Program-made: the position numbers and the translations under genes
Assembly (NCBI GenBank): GCA_027449965.1
Contig: DAIDKP010000007.1
Coordinates: forward strand, 1 to 64,000
Source of the DNA: Acidobacteriaceae bacterium
GTDB taxonomy: Bacteria > Acidobacteriota > Terriglobia > Terriglobales > Acidobacteriaceae
Reading direction: 5' to 3'
DNA: 64,000 nucleotides
Notes under the pieces: generated by a model
Told to the model about the DNA's origin: nothing
Seen by the model: only the letters and a program-made list of their open reading frames with translations
The model's database searches: none
Part shown: one piece after another, positions 14,442-23,899 of the stretch
Layout: the number at the start of each line of letters is the position of its first letter
Numbering within the stretch: the first letter of the stretch is position 1

Positions 14442-15368
14442 ATGACCACGCTCAAAACTTCGCTGATTCAGTCCATGGCTCAAGCCGCCGAACGTGCCTC
14501 GCTTGTCCTGGTGACCACAACCGAGGGAAAGGACTTTCACGGCCACCCGACAACGATCTTTGAACTGGCGCGCAAAGACGATGGGACCGGTCGCACACTC
14601 CACCTGGAGCTGAGCGAGCAGTTTGATTTTGATCGACCGGAGCTATTGCCTGCGATGACGGCTCATCTGGCCGAAGAGGCCAAACGGCTTCGCAATCCGG
14701 TTCCCAACGCTGCCGTTACATTGGCCGGGCTGCCAGTTGCCTTTCGCAACTTTCGCTGGCCGTTTCATCGCTCGACATCCGGAGCCGACAGCTTCATCGT
14801 CCACGGCGAAATCCACCTGGAAGACGGAACCAATTCGCCGCTGCACGCAAAGATCGCAGCGGCCATGACTGTTACCTTTGCGGACATTGTTCCCGCGCCA
14901 GAGCAACCCTACGCCGAAGCGTTTCTCTACAACGCGGTCCGCAAGACGCTCGATCAGGGACAACTGGAGCTGGTAAAGAGTGGTAACCGGCAGCCCGTGC
15001 CGATTACCACGCGGTACTTCAGCCCATGGCAGCGAAAGTTTTTCTTTACGGATACCGATGACGCGGCGCGCCTCCAGTATCTGCTGCTGAAATGCTTCTG
15101 GCTCTCCGGTGTTCTCGGCAACGGTGAGCCGGTGTGGATCGCCGATCCGCGTGACGCTCAGTATTTGAACACGACCGAGGCTGATCTGCTCCGTATGGCC
15201 GCCGATGAAGCAGGCCAGGGACTGCTTGCTCTTGACGGCGAGTATGCCAGTGCCACACTCGCGCTGATGAAGCGCGGGGATGAGTTCCGCGCTCGGCTCG
15301 ACGAGGCCCTGGCAATTACCAAGCCCAGCTTCAATGAAGCGATGCGCTCCGGCCACGCCAACATGTAG
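14442..15368 (+). CDS. Conserved-looking hypothetical protein (308 aa)
   Basis: I do not recognise this protein. It has 308 residues, no signal peptide and no membrane helix, and its codon use matches its neighbours, so it is probably real. Visible features are an N-terminal segment with DFHGHPTTIFELARKDD, a central VAFRNFRWPFHRSTSGADSF, and a mixed C-terminal half with KFFFTDTDDAARLQYLLLKC and PVWIADPRDAQYLNTTEADL. No catalytic motif is evident. The start ATG at 14442 has only a weak ribosome-binding site. It converges with the tricorn-like protease gene 26 bp away and is not in an operon. Confidence 0.7.
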   Translation: MTTLKTSLIQSMAQAAERASLVLVTTTEGKDFHGHPTTIFELARKDDGTGRTLHLELSEQFDFDRPELLPAMTAHLAEEAKRLRNPVPNAAVTLAGLPVAFRNFRWPFHRSTSGADSFIVHGEIHLEDGTNSPLHAKIAAAMTVTFADIVPAPEQPYAEAFLYNAVRKTLDQGQLELVKSGNRQPVPITTRYFSPWQRKFFFTDTDDAARLQYLLLKCFWLSGVLGNGEPVWIADPRDAQYLNTTEADLLRMAADEAGQGLLALDGEYASATLALMKRGDEFRARLDEALAITKPSFNEAMRSGHANM

Positions 15369-15394
15369 AGTGGCCGAAGCGCATCATTTTGAGA

Positions 15395-18300
15395 CTATCG
15401 GCCCAGGCCATCGTTGCGGTGATAGTTGGGATAGGGCGGCAGCGGATAGGAGGGTAGCGGATGTGCCTTCAGTTCGTCCATCACCATCTTCACCGCCGTC
15501 TCCAGTTGCGGGTCGCGTCCAGCGGCGAAATCCTTCGGCGTGATGTCCACGTCGATATCCGGCTCGATGCCGCGGTTTTCGACCTCCCAGTGTCCGTTGA
15601 GTCCATAGATCGCGTAGCGCGGCGCAGTCACCGATCCGCCGTCCATCAGGCGTGGATAGCCGCCGATGCCCACCAGTCCGCCCCATGTGCGCGTCCCGAT
15701 CAGTTTGCCCAGACCCGCCTTGCGGAAGTACCACGGCATCGCGTCGCCGCCTGAGCCGGAGTTCTGGTTAATGATCATCGCCTTCGGTCCGAAGATTGCG
15801 CCCACCGGATCGTGCTCGGGCTTGCCGTCGCGCTCAATCGCCATCGAAAGCGGTGTCCGCCGCAGCGTGTCCACAATGTAGTCGGCGATGAAGCCACCCT
15901 CGTTGTTGCGTTCGTCCAGCACCAGCCCTTGTTTGTTGAGCTGCGAATAAAAGTAGCGGTTGAAGTTGGTATAGCCCGCGCCACCGGTATCCGGCATGTA
16001 GACGTAAGCCACCTTGCCGCCAGAAAGCGCGTCCGTCTTACGCAGGTTCGACTGAATCCAGTCCAGCTCGCGCAGTCCGTCTTCGCTGGCGACGGGAACG
16101 ACGGTGACGTTGCGGGCGTCGGAGCCGTCGGGCTTTGTTCCGACGCGCAGCACCGTCTGCTGTCCGGCCGTTCCGGCAAACGCGCGATACAGGTTGTCGT
16201 CCGCGCGTAGTTCCACCCCGTTGACGGCCAGCAGAAAGTCGCCTTCGTTCACTTCCACTCCCGGTTCCGTCAGTGGCGAAGCCAGTCCAGGCGTCCAGTT
16301 CTCTCCGCCCAGAATATGCGCGAAGCTGTAGCGCCCGTCCTTCACGGCGTAGTCGGCGCCCAGCAGGCCAGTCTTCGGCGTCGGGTCCGGCTGGCGCGGC
16401 CCGCGGATGAACATATGTCCGATGTTGATCTGCCCCAGCATCTCCGTGCACAGATAGCTGAACTCGCTGCGGCTGGCCAGGCCCGCCAGATAGGGGCGGT
16501 ACATCGCCTCGGCTTTGGCAATATCCAGCCCATGCGTCGCCGGGTCATACAGAAAGTCGCGCTCGATGCGCCAGGTTTCGACAAACATCTGTCGCCACTC
16601 GGCGCGCGGGTCCAGCGTCATGCGCATCTGACTCATGTTCAGCGGCTTGCCGGGCATCCCGGTGTCTAGCTTCAACTCGTCGGTCTTGACCATCGACCAG
16701 TGGCCGCGACCACCGATCAACACATGACTGCCGTCGGCGCTCACAACGATCTCGCCCAGCGGACCGCTCACCTGTTCCGTCTTCCGCTCCTTTGTGGTGA
16801 AGCGCCACAGACCCAGCAAAGCGCCATTTCCTTCATCCGAAGAACGGCCAATTGGCGCATCCGCGGTCAGCAGCACCACTCCTTCCTTCGGCGCAAAGAT
16901 CTGGCTCCAGTTGCGCGGCGGAATCGGCAGCGCCAGAATGCGGTTTCCAATCCCCTCCAGATCGACCTTTACGGCGGGCATGGTCTCTGCCCCAGCCTTG
17001 GCCGCGTCCGGCTTGGCCGCATCCGCTTTTGTTGACTCCTTCGGTTTCTCGTCGTCGCTCTCCGGCGGCACGGGTGACGCGCCGTCTTTCGCCAGCACGA
17101 TCGTGTACACGCCATACTCCTGCGCCCGGTCGAGTGAGGAGAGATCGATTCCCGCGCGGCTCGGCCCGTCGTCGGTCGAGGCCAGGAAGTACAACTCCTT
17201 GCCCGAAGGATCAAAAACCGGGCTGGCCGCATCACTCATGGCGTCGGTGATCTGGAAGAATTTTTTCTGATCGAGCGAATAGAGGAACACAGCCTCCAGA
17301 TCGTTCGCCGCTTCGCGCGTGTAGACGATCCACTTCGAGTCCGGCGACCACTGCGGGCTTGTCGCATTGCCGCCAAAGCTGTCCCGGTGGCTCTGGTCCA
17401 CCAGCACCGGCGCGCCCGCCTTCGACCACTTCCCATCCGCACCCTTCACCGGCACTTCCACATACCACAGCCGCTCATGCTTGTCGCGATAGAGAATGTA
17501 CTTTCCATCCGGCGACCACTCCGGGCCGTAGAAAAAGCTTGGATCGGGGCCGAGGTCGATCTTCGTCGCCTCCCCCATCCCGTTCTGCGCCTTCAGATAG
17601 AGCGCATACTCGCCCGTCGCGTCTGAAAAATACGCAACCTCGCTGCCATCCGGCGACCAGGCCGGACTGCGCTCTTCCACGCCCGGCGTCCCAGTCAGAT
17701 TGCGCGTATCCCCCTTTTCGGCTGGCACGGTGAAGATCTCCCCATGCGCGCTGAAGACGGCGCGCTGCCCGGTCGGCGAGATCCCGTAGCCATCGATCTC
17801 CCGCGCCGCCACCGTGATCGGGTGCGGCTCCAGCGTGTCCAGATCGCCGTCGATACGGATCGGCACCACGCGGTCGCCCGTCGGCTTGTCCGGATCGCTC
17901 AGGTCCATCAGGTGGATCGAGCCAAACTGCTCATACACCAGCGCCCCCGCGCCCATCTGCATCGTCTTCAGGTCCAGCCCGTGATTCGGCTCCACCAGCG
18001 CAACCTGCTTCGTCCGCGTGTCATAGCGATAAAGGCTCACCGGACCACGTGCTCCGCGCGCTGCCGTCGGCGAAGAGACGCTGCTCGACGTCGTCCCCAC
18101 CGCCACGCGATTGGACAGAAAATAGATCGAGTGCCCGGCCCACACCGGATGCGTGTCAGTTGTGTTCGCGGAAGGGATCTTTTCCAGATCCAGCGTCTTC
18201 AGATTCACCACCCAGATCGGGTCGTTCTGCCCGCCATAGTAGACCTTCCATGCATCCTCCCACCGTGTTACCGGCTCGTAGGCGATCGACTCGCCGTCCG

Positions 18301-18844
18301 GCGAATACGAGCCTTCCCATCCCTGCCAAAGCGGCAGCATCTCCGGCATGTCGCTTCCGTCCGCCTTCACCGTATACAGGCGATTGAAGTGTCGCGGGCT
18401 GCTCATCCCCGTCGAGATCAGCACGCGCGTCCCGTCCGGCGTCCAGCCCACCACGCGGCTGCCATCCGGATGCCAGGTGATGCGATGCGGAATCCCGCCC
18501 GTCGCCGCCACCACATACACGTCATTGCCGCCGGCGCGATGCTCGGTAAAGGCAATCCGCTTCCCGTCCGGCGAATAGAATGGCCCGGCCTCGACCGCGC
18601 CCGTTGCCGTCAGCCGCGTCGCCTCGCCTCCAGCGCGAGGCACGGTCCAGACATCATCGGCATAGAGAAATGCAATCGACGTCCCGTTCACGGAAGGATT
18701 CCTCAGCAGCAGCGGCGCATTCCCCGTCGCCTGAGGCATGTTTTGGCTGCTGGCGGTCGCGCCGGCGAGCACCCCCATCACAGCCAGCGCCGCTACCTTC
18801 CATCGCCTGCCGCTCTTCCATGGTTTGCCTGTTTCCTGCCGCAT
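15395..18844 (-). CDS. Tricorn-like S41 peptidase with beta-propellers and PDZ domain
   Basis: A 1149-residue exported protease. A signal peptide (KVAALAVMGVLAGATAS) follows the ATG at 18844, which has GGGAGG upstream. Residues about 45-600 are two WD40/TolB-type propellers, with repeated YSPDGKRIAFTEHR, WSPDGSEVAYFSD and WSPDSKWIVYTRE blades. Near 600-625 is a Lys/Glu/Ala-rich linker. Residues 855-910 form a PDZ domain (EVNEGDFLLAVNGVEL). The C-terminus is a tail-specific S41 protease; NSGSGGDAMPW near residue 1028 carries the nucleophilic Ser, and EGGFIADYIVDTLRRTPL precedes it. The last 20 residues are Pro/Tyr-rich. In archaea tricorn trims proteasome products; in acidobacteria such enzymes are periplasmic peptide degraders. 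Confidence 0.9.
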   Translation of the reverse strand: MRQETGKPWKSGRRWKVAALAVMGVLAGATASSQNMPQATGNAPLLLRNPSVNGTSIAFLYADDVWTVPRAGGEATRLTATGAVEAGPFYSPDGKRIAFTEHRAGGNDVYVVAATGGIPHRITWHPDGSRVVGWTPDGTRVLISTGMSSPRHFNRLYTVKADGSDMPEMLPLWQGWEGSYSPDGESIAYEPVTRWEDAWKVYYGGQNDPIWVVNLKTLDLEKIPSANTTDTHPVWAGHSIYFLSNRVAVGTTSSSVSSPTAARGARGPVSLYRYDTRTKQVALVEPNHGLDLKTMQMGAGALVYEQFGSIHLMDLSDPDKPTGDRVVPIRIDGDLDTLEPHPITVAAREIDGYGISPTGQRAVFSAHGEIFTVPAEKGDTRNLTGTPGVEERSPAWSPDGSEVAYFSDATGEYALYLKAQNGMGEATKIDLGPDPSFFYGPEWSPDGKYILYRDKHERLWYVEVPVKGADGKWSKAGAPVLVDQSHRDSFGGNATSPQWSPDSKWIVYTREAANDLEAVFLYSLDQKKFFQITDAMSDAASPVFDPSGKELYFLASTDDGPSRAGIDLSSLDRAQEYGVYTIVLAKDGASPVPPESDDEKPKESTKADAAKPDAAKAGAETMPAVKVDLEGIGNRILALPIPPRNWSQIFAPKEGVVLLTADAPIGRSSDEGNGALLGLWRFTTKERKTEQVSGPLGEIVVSADGSHVLIGGRGHWSMVKTDELKLDTGMPGKPLNMSQMRMTLDPRAEWRQMFVETWRIERDFLYDPATHGLDIAKAEAMYRPYLAGLASRSEFSYLCTEMLGQINIGHMFIRGPRQPDPTPKTGLLGADYAVKDGRYSFAHILGGENWTPGLASPLTEPGVEVNEGDFLLAVNGVELRADDNLYRAFAGTAGQQTVLRVGTKPDGSDARNVTVVPVASEDGLRELDWIQSNLRKTDALSGGKVAYVYMPDTGGAGYTNFNRYFYSQLNKQGLVLDERNNEGGFIADYIVDTLRRTPLSMAIERDGKPEHDPVGAIFGPKAMIINQNSGSGGDAMPWYFRKAGLGKLIGTRTWGGLVGIGGYPRLMDGGSVTAPRYAIYGLNGHWEVENRGIEPDIDVDITPKDFAAGRDPQLETAVKMVMDELKAHPLPSYPLPPYPNYHRNDGLGR

Positions 18845-19087
18845 CGTCTGTCCTCCCGCGAAGCTCTGCTTCCTCGTTTATTTTCGATTTGCCCATGCAG
18901 ACTACATCCCAGCCCTGAGGGATACAAGGAAAATCTTTCCCGCGCCCGCAACGGGTCATCGGGAACCGGCCTCGGAAGGATTACGTAATTCCTGGCAGCC
19001 TTCGCGTCTCTGGCCTGTCCTGCTCGTCTTTCTGGCGCAGGATCTCTCGGATACCATGAAGGAAGATTCTTCGGGGTGCGACCCTCA

Positions 19088-20314
19088 ATGGCTTTTCGTG
19101 AAGCACTGATGCTGGCTCTGCAATCACTTTGGGCCAACAAAATGCGTTCCATTCTCACGCTCATCGGCGTGGTGATGGGCGTAGCTTCGGTCATCATGGT
19201 CATTACCCTCACCAATACGGCTAACGCCTACTTCGGCACCAAGCTCTCTGGCTACGGTGCCGATGTCTTCACCGTTGCCCGCTCCTCCAGCGTCATCTTC
19301 AGCGCCGACGAGTACTTCAAATTTCAGAAGCGCAAGATCATCCGATACGAGGACTATCTGGCCGTAAAACAGGCTTGCACCCTTTGCAAAGAGGTGGGCA
19401 CGCAGGATGATCGCAGCACCAATGTTGTTCATGATGGCAAATCGAGCACCAATACCGATGTTCGCGGCTACACACCCACGATGTTCTCTCTCAACAATCT
19501 GAACATTGCCGAGGGACGCGCACTGACGGATGCGGATATGGATCATGCAACACATAACGCAGTGGTTGGCTATGACATTGTGGATAACATCCTGGGGGAG
19601 GGCGATCCCATCGGCAAGGAGCTGCGTGTGGATGGCGTGCCCTACACCATTGTTGGCGTGGGGGAGAGACAGGGCAAAACGCTTGGCCAGTCGCAGGATA
19701 ACTGGGTGGCGATTCCTCTCAGTACATATCAGCAGACCTATGGCGCGAGTACGTCGCTGGTCATCTACTGCCGTGTGGATGGCGGGGCAAACGTCATGAG
19801 CCGGGCTGAGGATCAGGTGCGCGTGCTGATGCGTACGCGGCGGCATGATCTGCCCGGAGCCGATGACAGCTTTCAGCTTGAGACCAATGACACCTTTCTG
19901 CAAATCTGGAAACAGATCAGTCAGCTCTTCGCTTTCATCGTCCTTGGGCTGGCTTCGATCGCGCTGGTTGTCGGCGGCGTGGTCATCATGAACATCATGC
20001 TTGTTTCGGTAACGGAACGCACGCGCGAGATCGGCGTACGCAAGGCACTCGGCGCGCGTCAGCGCGATGTGCTGCTCCAGTTCCTCATCGAGTCGGCGTT
20101 GATGGCCACGCTCGGCGGAGTCATTGGCATCCTGCTCGGGGTCGGCGCAGCCGAGGGCATCACGCTCATCTTCGGCATCTCGGTCTCGCTGTCGGTATGG
20201 TCCATTCTGCTGGGGTTGTTCATGGCTGCGGGAACGGGCATCTTCTTTGGCGTTTATCCGGCCAGCAAAGCCGCTAAACTTGACCCTATCGTCGCGCTGC
20301 GCGCTGACGCCTGA
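19088..20314 (+). CDS. MacB/FtsX-type ABC transporter permease, first of a tandem pair
   Basis: An inner-membrane permease of 408 residues. The N-terminal helix follows MAFREALMLALQSLWANKMR, then SILTLIGVVMGVASVIMVIT; the periplasmic MacB core domain spans about residues 45-270; three helices end the protein. The region before the second helix has the usual NIMLVSVTERTREIGVRKAL cytoplasmic loop that meets the ATPase, and the end is PASKAAKLDPIVALRADA. GTG at 19076 is an in-frame alternative start, but family members begin at MxFREAL. The partner permease follows 18 bp downstream. No ATP-binding or adaptor gene is nearby. Confidence 0.9.
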   Translation: MAFREALMLALQSLWANKMRSILTLIGVVMGVASVIMVITLTNTANAYFGTKLSGYGADVFTVARSSSVIFSADEYFKFQKRKIIRYEDYLAVKQACTLCKEVGTQDDRSTNVVHDGKSSTNTDVRGYTPTMFSLNNLNIAEGRALTDADMDHATHNAVVGYDIVDNILGEGDPIGKELRVDGVPYTIVGVGERQGKTLGQSQDNWVAIPLSTYQQTYGASTSLVIYCRVDGGANVMSRAEDQVRVLMRTRRHDLPGADDSFQLETNDTFLQIWKQISQLFAFIVLGLASIALVVGGVVIMNIMLVSVTERTREIGVRKALGARQRDVLLQFLIESALMATLGGVIGILLGVGAAEGITLIFGISVSLSVWSILLGLFMAAGTGIFFGVYPASKAAKLDPIVALRADA

Positions 20315-20332
20315 AACCGGGAGAACGCAAGT

Positions 20333-21589
20333 ATGGCTCAGGGACAAACTCGCGAATCGATTCGCATGGCGCTCGAGACACTGCGCGTCAACAAGCTGCG
20401 CTCCGGGCTGACGATTCTGGGCATCGTCATCGGCGTCACCTCCGTCATCTCCATCTCATCAATCATCAATGGGCTGAATAATCGCGTCTCGGATTTTGTG
20501 AACTCTCTCGGGACCAATGTTTATTGGGTATTTCATCTTCCGGTGATTGGTGTGCAACCCACTGCGGAGATGCTGGCGCGCAAGAAGCTTACCGTGGAAG
20601 ATGCATACGCGCTGCGCGCGCTGCCGCATGTCGTCGCCTCCGACGCGTCCAAGCAGTACACCAAATCGCAGTTTCGCGTGGGCGATGTTTCGGTCAAATA
20701 CAAAGGCGAGAAAGTTGCCGGAGCCATCCTGCAGGGCAGCACGGCGCAGATTGCCACCACCGACGACATTGATCTCGTGGAAGGACGCTGGTTTAGTGAC
20801 GCTGAGGATAAGCGACACGCCAAGGTCTGCCTGCTGGGCTATGACACCTGGAACGATCTCTTTCACGGCGCCAGCGCTGTGGGCAAAGAAGTCAATGTGG
20901 AGACCGGCCTGTATACGGTGATCGGCGTGGCCACCAAGCGTAAGCAGCCCTTCGGTGGCGGACGCAATCCGCAGGATAATATCGTCTACTTTCCGCTGGG
21001 CACCTTTGAAAATATCCATCCTGAGGTGAAGGATGTCTGGGTCAGCGTGAAGTTTGATGATCCGAAGTTCAAGCCACTGGTCCACGAAGAGATTCGTGAG
21101 ATGCTGCGCGTGCGCCGTCGCGTAAAAGTAGATTCAGAAGACGATTTTGAAATCTTTGGCCCGGATTCGCTCGCTCGCCTCTGGGGCCAGCTTTCGAGCG
21201 GACTGTTTCTCTTCATGCTTGCCGTCTCCAGCGTCGGGTTGATGGTGGGCGGCGTCGGCGTAATGAACATCATGCTGGTCTCGGTCACGGAGCGCACGCG
21301 CGAGATTGGCATTCGCAAGGCGTTGGGCGCAACGAAGCGCACAATCCTGGTGCAGTTCACCACAGAGGCCATCACACTCTGCGCGGTCGGAGGCGTTTTG
21401 GGCGTTCTCGTCGGCACGATCATCACATACATCGTCTACTTCCTGCCAATCGGATTGCCAGCGACTGTTTCGCTTTTGTGGATTGCGATTGGACTGATCG
21501 TTGCCTGCGCCATTGGTCTGGTGTTTGGCATCTACCCGGCATGGAAAGCGGCCAATCTCGATCCCATCGAAGCGCTTCGCTATGAGTAG
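20333..21589 (+). CDS. MacB/FtsX-type ABC transporter permease, second of the pair
   Basis: 418 residues, same architecture as the preceding permease: ESIRMALETLRVNKLRSGLT and the first membrane helix, a MacB-type periplasmic domain (residues about 45-275, with DAYALRALPHVVASDASKQY and a G-rich loop), then three helices around NIMLVSVTERTREIGIRKAL and the end PAWKAANLDPIEALRYE. The ATG at 20333 is preceded by GGGAGA. The two proteins are clearly paralogous but diverged in the periplasmic domain, so they may form a heterodimer fed by an ATPase encoded elsewhere. Cargo (drug, lipoprotein or peptide) unknown. Confidence 0.9.
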   Translation: MAQGQTRESIRMALETLRVNKLRSGLTILGIVIGVTSVISISSIINGLNNRVSDFVNSLGTNVYWVFHLPVIGVQPTAEMLARKKLTVEDAYALRALPHVVASDASKQYTKSQFRVGDVSVKYKGEKVAGAILQGSTAQIATTDDIDLVEGRWFSDAEDKRHAKVCLLGYDTWNDLFHGASAVGKEVNVETGLYTVIGVATKRKQPFGGGRNPQDNIVYFPLGTFENIHPEVKDVWVSVKFDDPKFKPLVHEEIREMLRVRRRVKVDSEDDFEIFGPDSLARLWGQLSSGLFLFMLAVSSVGLMVGGVGVMNIMLVSVTERTREIGIRKALGATKRTILVQFTTEAITLCAVGGVLGVLVGTIITYIVYFLPIGLPATVSLLWIAIGLIVACAIGLVFGIYPAWKAANLDPIEALRYE

Positions 21590-21649
21590 CAGGGAAGTCT
21601 CCACGGCAGGGTGTATGGTGGTGTATGGTTTGTCCAACGGAGACTTTTT

Positions 21650-23881
21650 ATGCACGTGTCCATCAGCCGTTTTTCCAGCCGTTTTTTTACCACTCGCCTG
21701 TTGACCATCGCACTCGCCGTCCCTGTCCTGGTTGCTCAATTTCTTCCGGCCTCCGCTCAACCTGCTCCGATTGCGCGCCCCATTCACGGCGGTGATGGAA
21801 TCACGTTGCCTGCGCCTCCGATGACCGCTCGTCATCCTGTCACGGATGATTACTTCGGCACTCCAATCGTGGATAACTATCGCTGGCTGGAAGACGCACA
21901 CAGCGCGGCGACGCAGGAGTATCTGAAGGCTCAGATCGCCTACACCGCCGAATATCTGCGGCAGGCGCGCATCCGACCCCAAATCGCGCAGGATCTCGAT
22001 GGTCTGGTGCGCATGACGCAATGGACGATCCCGATTCAACGCGGAGACGAATACTATCTGATGCGTCGCACGGCGCATGAGCAGCAGGCCTCGATCTTCG
22101 TCCAGCACGGCTGGCCTCCGGTGAACATGCTGCCCACACTGGAGCGCCTGATCAGCCCGTCCCAGATCAGCTCGGACCCCAACACCTCCGTCAGCCTGCT
22201 CAACGTCTCCCGCGACGGCAAACTGCTGATATACGGCGTGCGTCAGGGCGGCGCAGATGAGGAAGAGATTCACTTCTTCGACATTCACGCCAAACGTGAT
22301 TTGCCGGACCATCTGCCGCCGGCCCGATACTTTTCCGTAGGTTTCAATGCAAATCATACGCGGGTAATCTATGCCCGTTATGCGCCAACGGGAACCCTGG
22401 TTTTTGAGCACACGCTGCTGAAGCAGGCATCGACCCAGGCAACCGCGGCAGGCGCCGCTCCCGTGCAGGACACACTGTTGTTCGGGCAGAAGTTTCACGG
22501 CGAAACACTCGGCCAGCTTGACCTGATCAGTGCGCGCGTCACAGAGGATGGCCACTACCTCACCATCACCATTGAGCGTGGTGTTCCGGCGCGACGCGTG
22601 GATATCCTTTACCGTGATCTGCGCAAGGAAAATTCGCCGTTCGTGCAGCTTGTATGGGGCATCGATTCGCGTTTCCGCGTTCTCTACGACCGCGACCACT
22701 GGTTTGTGCAGACCGATTACAAAGCGCCGAAAGGGCGCATTCTGGAAGCGAGCGCCGGGACCATGCCCGATGCGTGGAAGACCATTGTCCCCGAAGGTCA
22801 GGATGTGATCGATGATGTATCGATCGTTGACCATCGGCTTTTTGTCCACTCGCTCCATGATGTGAATCCGCGCACGGCAATTTACTCGCTCACCGGGCAG
22901 TCGCTTGGCGAGTTGAAGTACAACGGCATCGGAACCGCTTCCGGTCTCTTTGGCAATGCCGACGGGCGCTATGGTTTTTATAGTTTCCAGTCGATGATCC
23001 AGCCGCCCACCATCTATCGTTTTGACGCGAAGACCGGAAAGCAGGACATCTTCTTCGAGCCCGACACACCGTTCGATTCCAGCCAATTTACAGTTCGCCA
23101 GGTCTTCTACACGTCCAAGGACGGCACGCGCGTGCCCATGTTTATCGCTGGGCGCAAAGACCTGCCGATGGATGGTTCGCGCCGTCTGTTGATGACTGCC
23201 TATGGCGGTTTCAACATCAGCGAAACGCCGGAGTGGAACGCGCAGTGGGCCGAGTGGATGCAGCTTGGTGGCTGGTTCGCGGTTCCCAGCCTGCGTGGTG
23301 GCGGCGAATACGGCGAAAGCTGGCATGAGCAGGGAATGTTCCAGCGCAAGCAAAATGTTTTTGATGATTTTTATGCCGCTGCGGAATATCTGATCGCGCA
23401 CAAGTACACCTCGCCGGAACACTTTGCCATCTCCGGACGCTCGAACGGCGGCCTGTTGATGGGCGCTGCCATGACCCAGCGGCCGGATCTGTTTGCCGCC
23501 ATCTGGTGTGGTTATCCGTTGCTGGACATGCTGCGCTATCAGAGCTTTCTGATCGGACGATTCTGGACGACCGAGTACGGTTCTTCCGAGCACAAGCCCG
23601 ATTTTGCCTGGCTGCTCCGCTACTCGCCCTATCAGAACGTGCATCCCGGCACGCACTATCCGTCGATCATGTTCTTCACCGGGGCCAGCGATACGCGCGT
23701 CGATCCACTGCACGCGCGGAAGATGGCAGCCTGGATGCAGGCTTCCTCCGGCAGCGACCGGCCCATCCTGCTGCACTATGGCGTGAAGGGCGGCCACAGC
23801 GCTGGCGTCTCCAGCAACCAGCTCATCGAGGATTACGCTGACTCGCTTGCCTTCCTGTGGACGGAGACCGGCAAGCGCTGA
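21650..23881 (+). CDS. Prolyl oligopeptidase-family (S9A) serine peptidase, exported
   Basis: A 743-residue peptidase from ATG at 21650, which has GGAG upstream; an earlier in-frame ATG at 21611 would spoil the signal peptide. Residues 1-38 form the signal (RLLTIALAVPVLVAQFLPASA). The propeller domain starts at HPVTDDYFGTPIVDNYRWLE, the usual S9A opening. The alpha/beta-hydrolase domain has the triad: Ser in SGRSNGGLLMG near residue 598, Asp in GASDTRVDP near 685, His in KGGHSAG near 716. It would cleave short proline-containing peptides in the periplasm. The gene follows the permease pair by 60 bp and is 18 bp from the HpnI gene. Confidence 0.9.
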   Translation: MHVSISRFSSRFFTTRLLTIALAVPVLVAQFLPASAQPAPIARPIHGGDGITLPAPPMTARHPVTDDYFGTPIVDNYRWLEDAHSAATQEYLKAQIAYTAEYLRQARIRPQIAQDLDGLVRMTQWTIPIQRGDEYYLMRRTAHEQQASIFVQHGWPPVNMLPTLERLISPSQISSDPNTSVSLLNVSRDGKLLIYGVRQGGADEEEIHFFDIHAKRDLPDHLPPARYFSVGFNANHTRVIYARYAPTGTLVFEHTLLKQASTQATAAGAAPVQDTLLFGQKFHGETLGQLDLISARVTEDGHYLTITIERGVPARRVDILYRDLRKENSPFVQLVWGIDSRFRVLYDRDHWFVQTDYKAPKGRILEASAGTMPDAWKTIVPEGQDVIDDVSIVDHRLFVHSLHDVNPRTAIYSLTGQSLGELKYNGIGTASGLFGNADGRYGFYSFQSMIQPPTIYRFDAKTGKQDIFFEPDTPFDSSQFTVRQVFYTSKDGTRVPMFIAGRKDLPMDGSRRLLMTAYGGFNISETPEWNAQWAEWMQLGGWFAVPSLRGGGEYGESWHEQGMFQRKQNVFDDFYAAAEYLIAHKYTSPEHFAISGRSNGGLLMGAAMTQRPDLFAAIWCGYPLLDMLRYQSFLIGRFWTTEYGSSEHKPDFAWLLRYSPYQNVHPGTHYPSIMFFTGASDTRVDPLHARKMAAWMQASSGSDRPILLHYGVKGGHSAGVSSNQLIEDYADSLAFLWTETGKR

Positions 23882-23899
23882 GCCTGCCGAAGACGCGCC

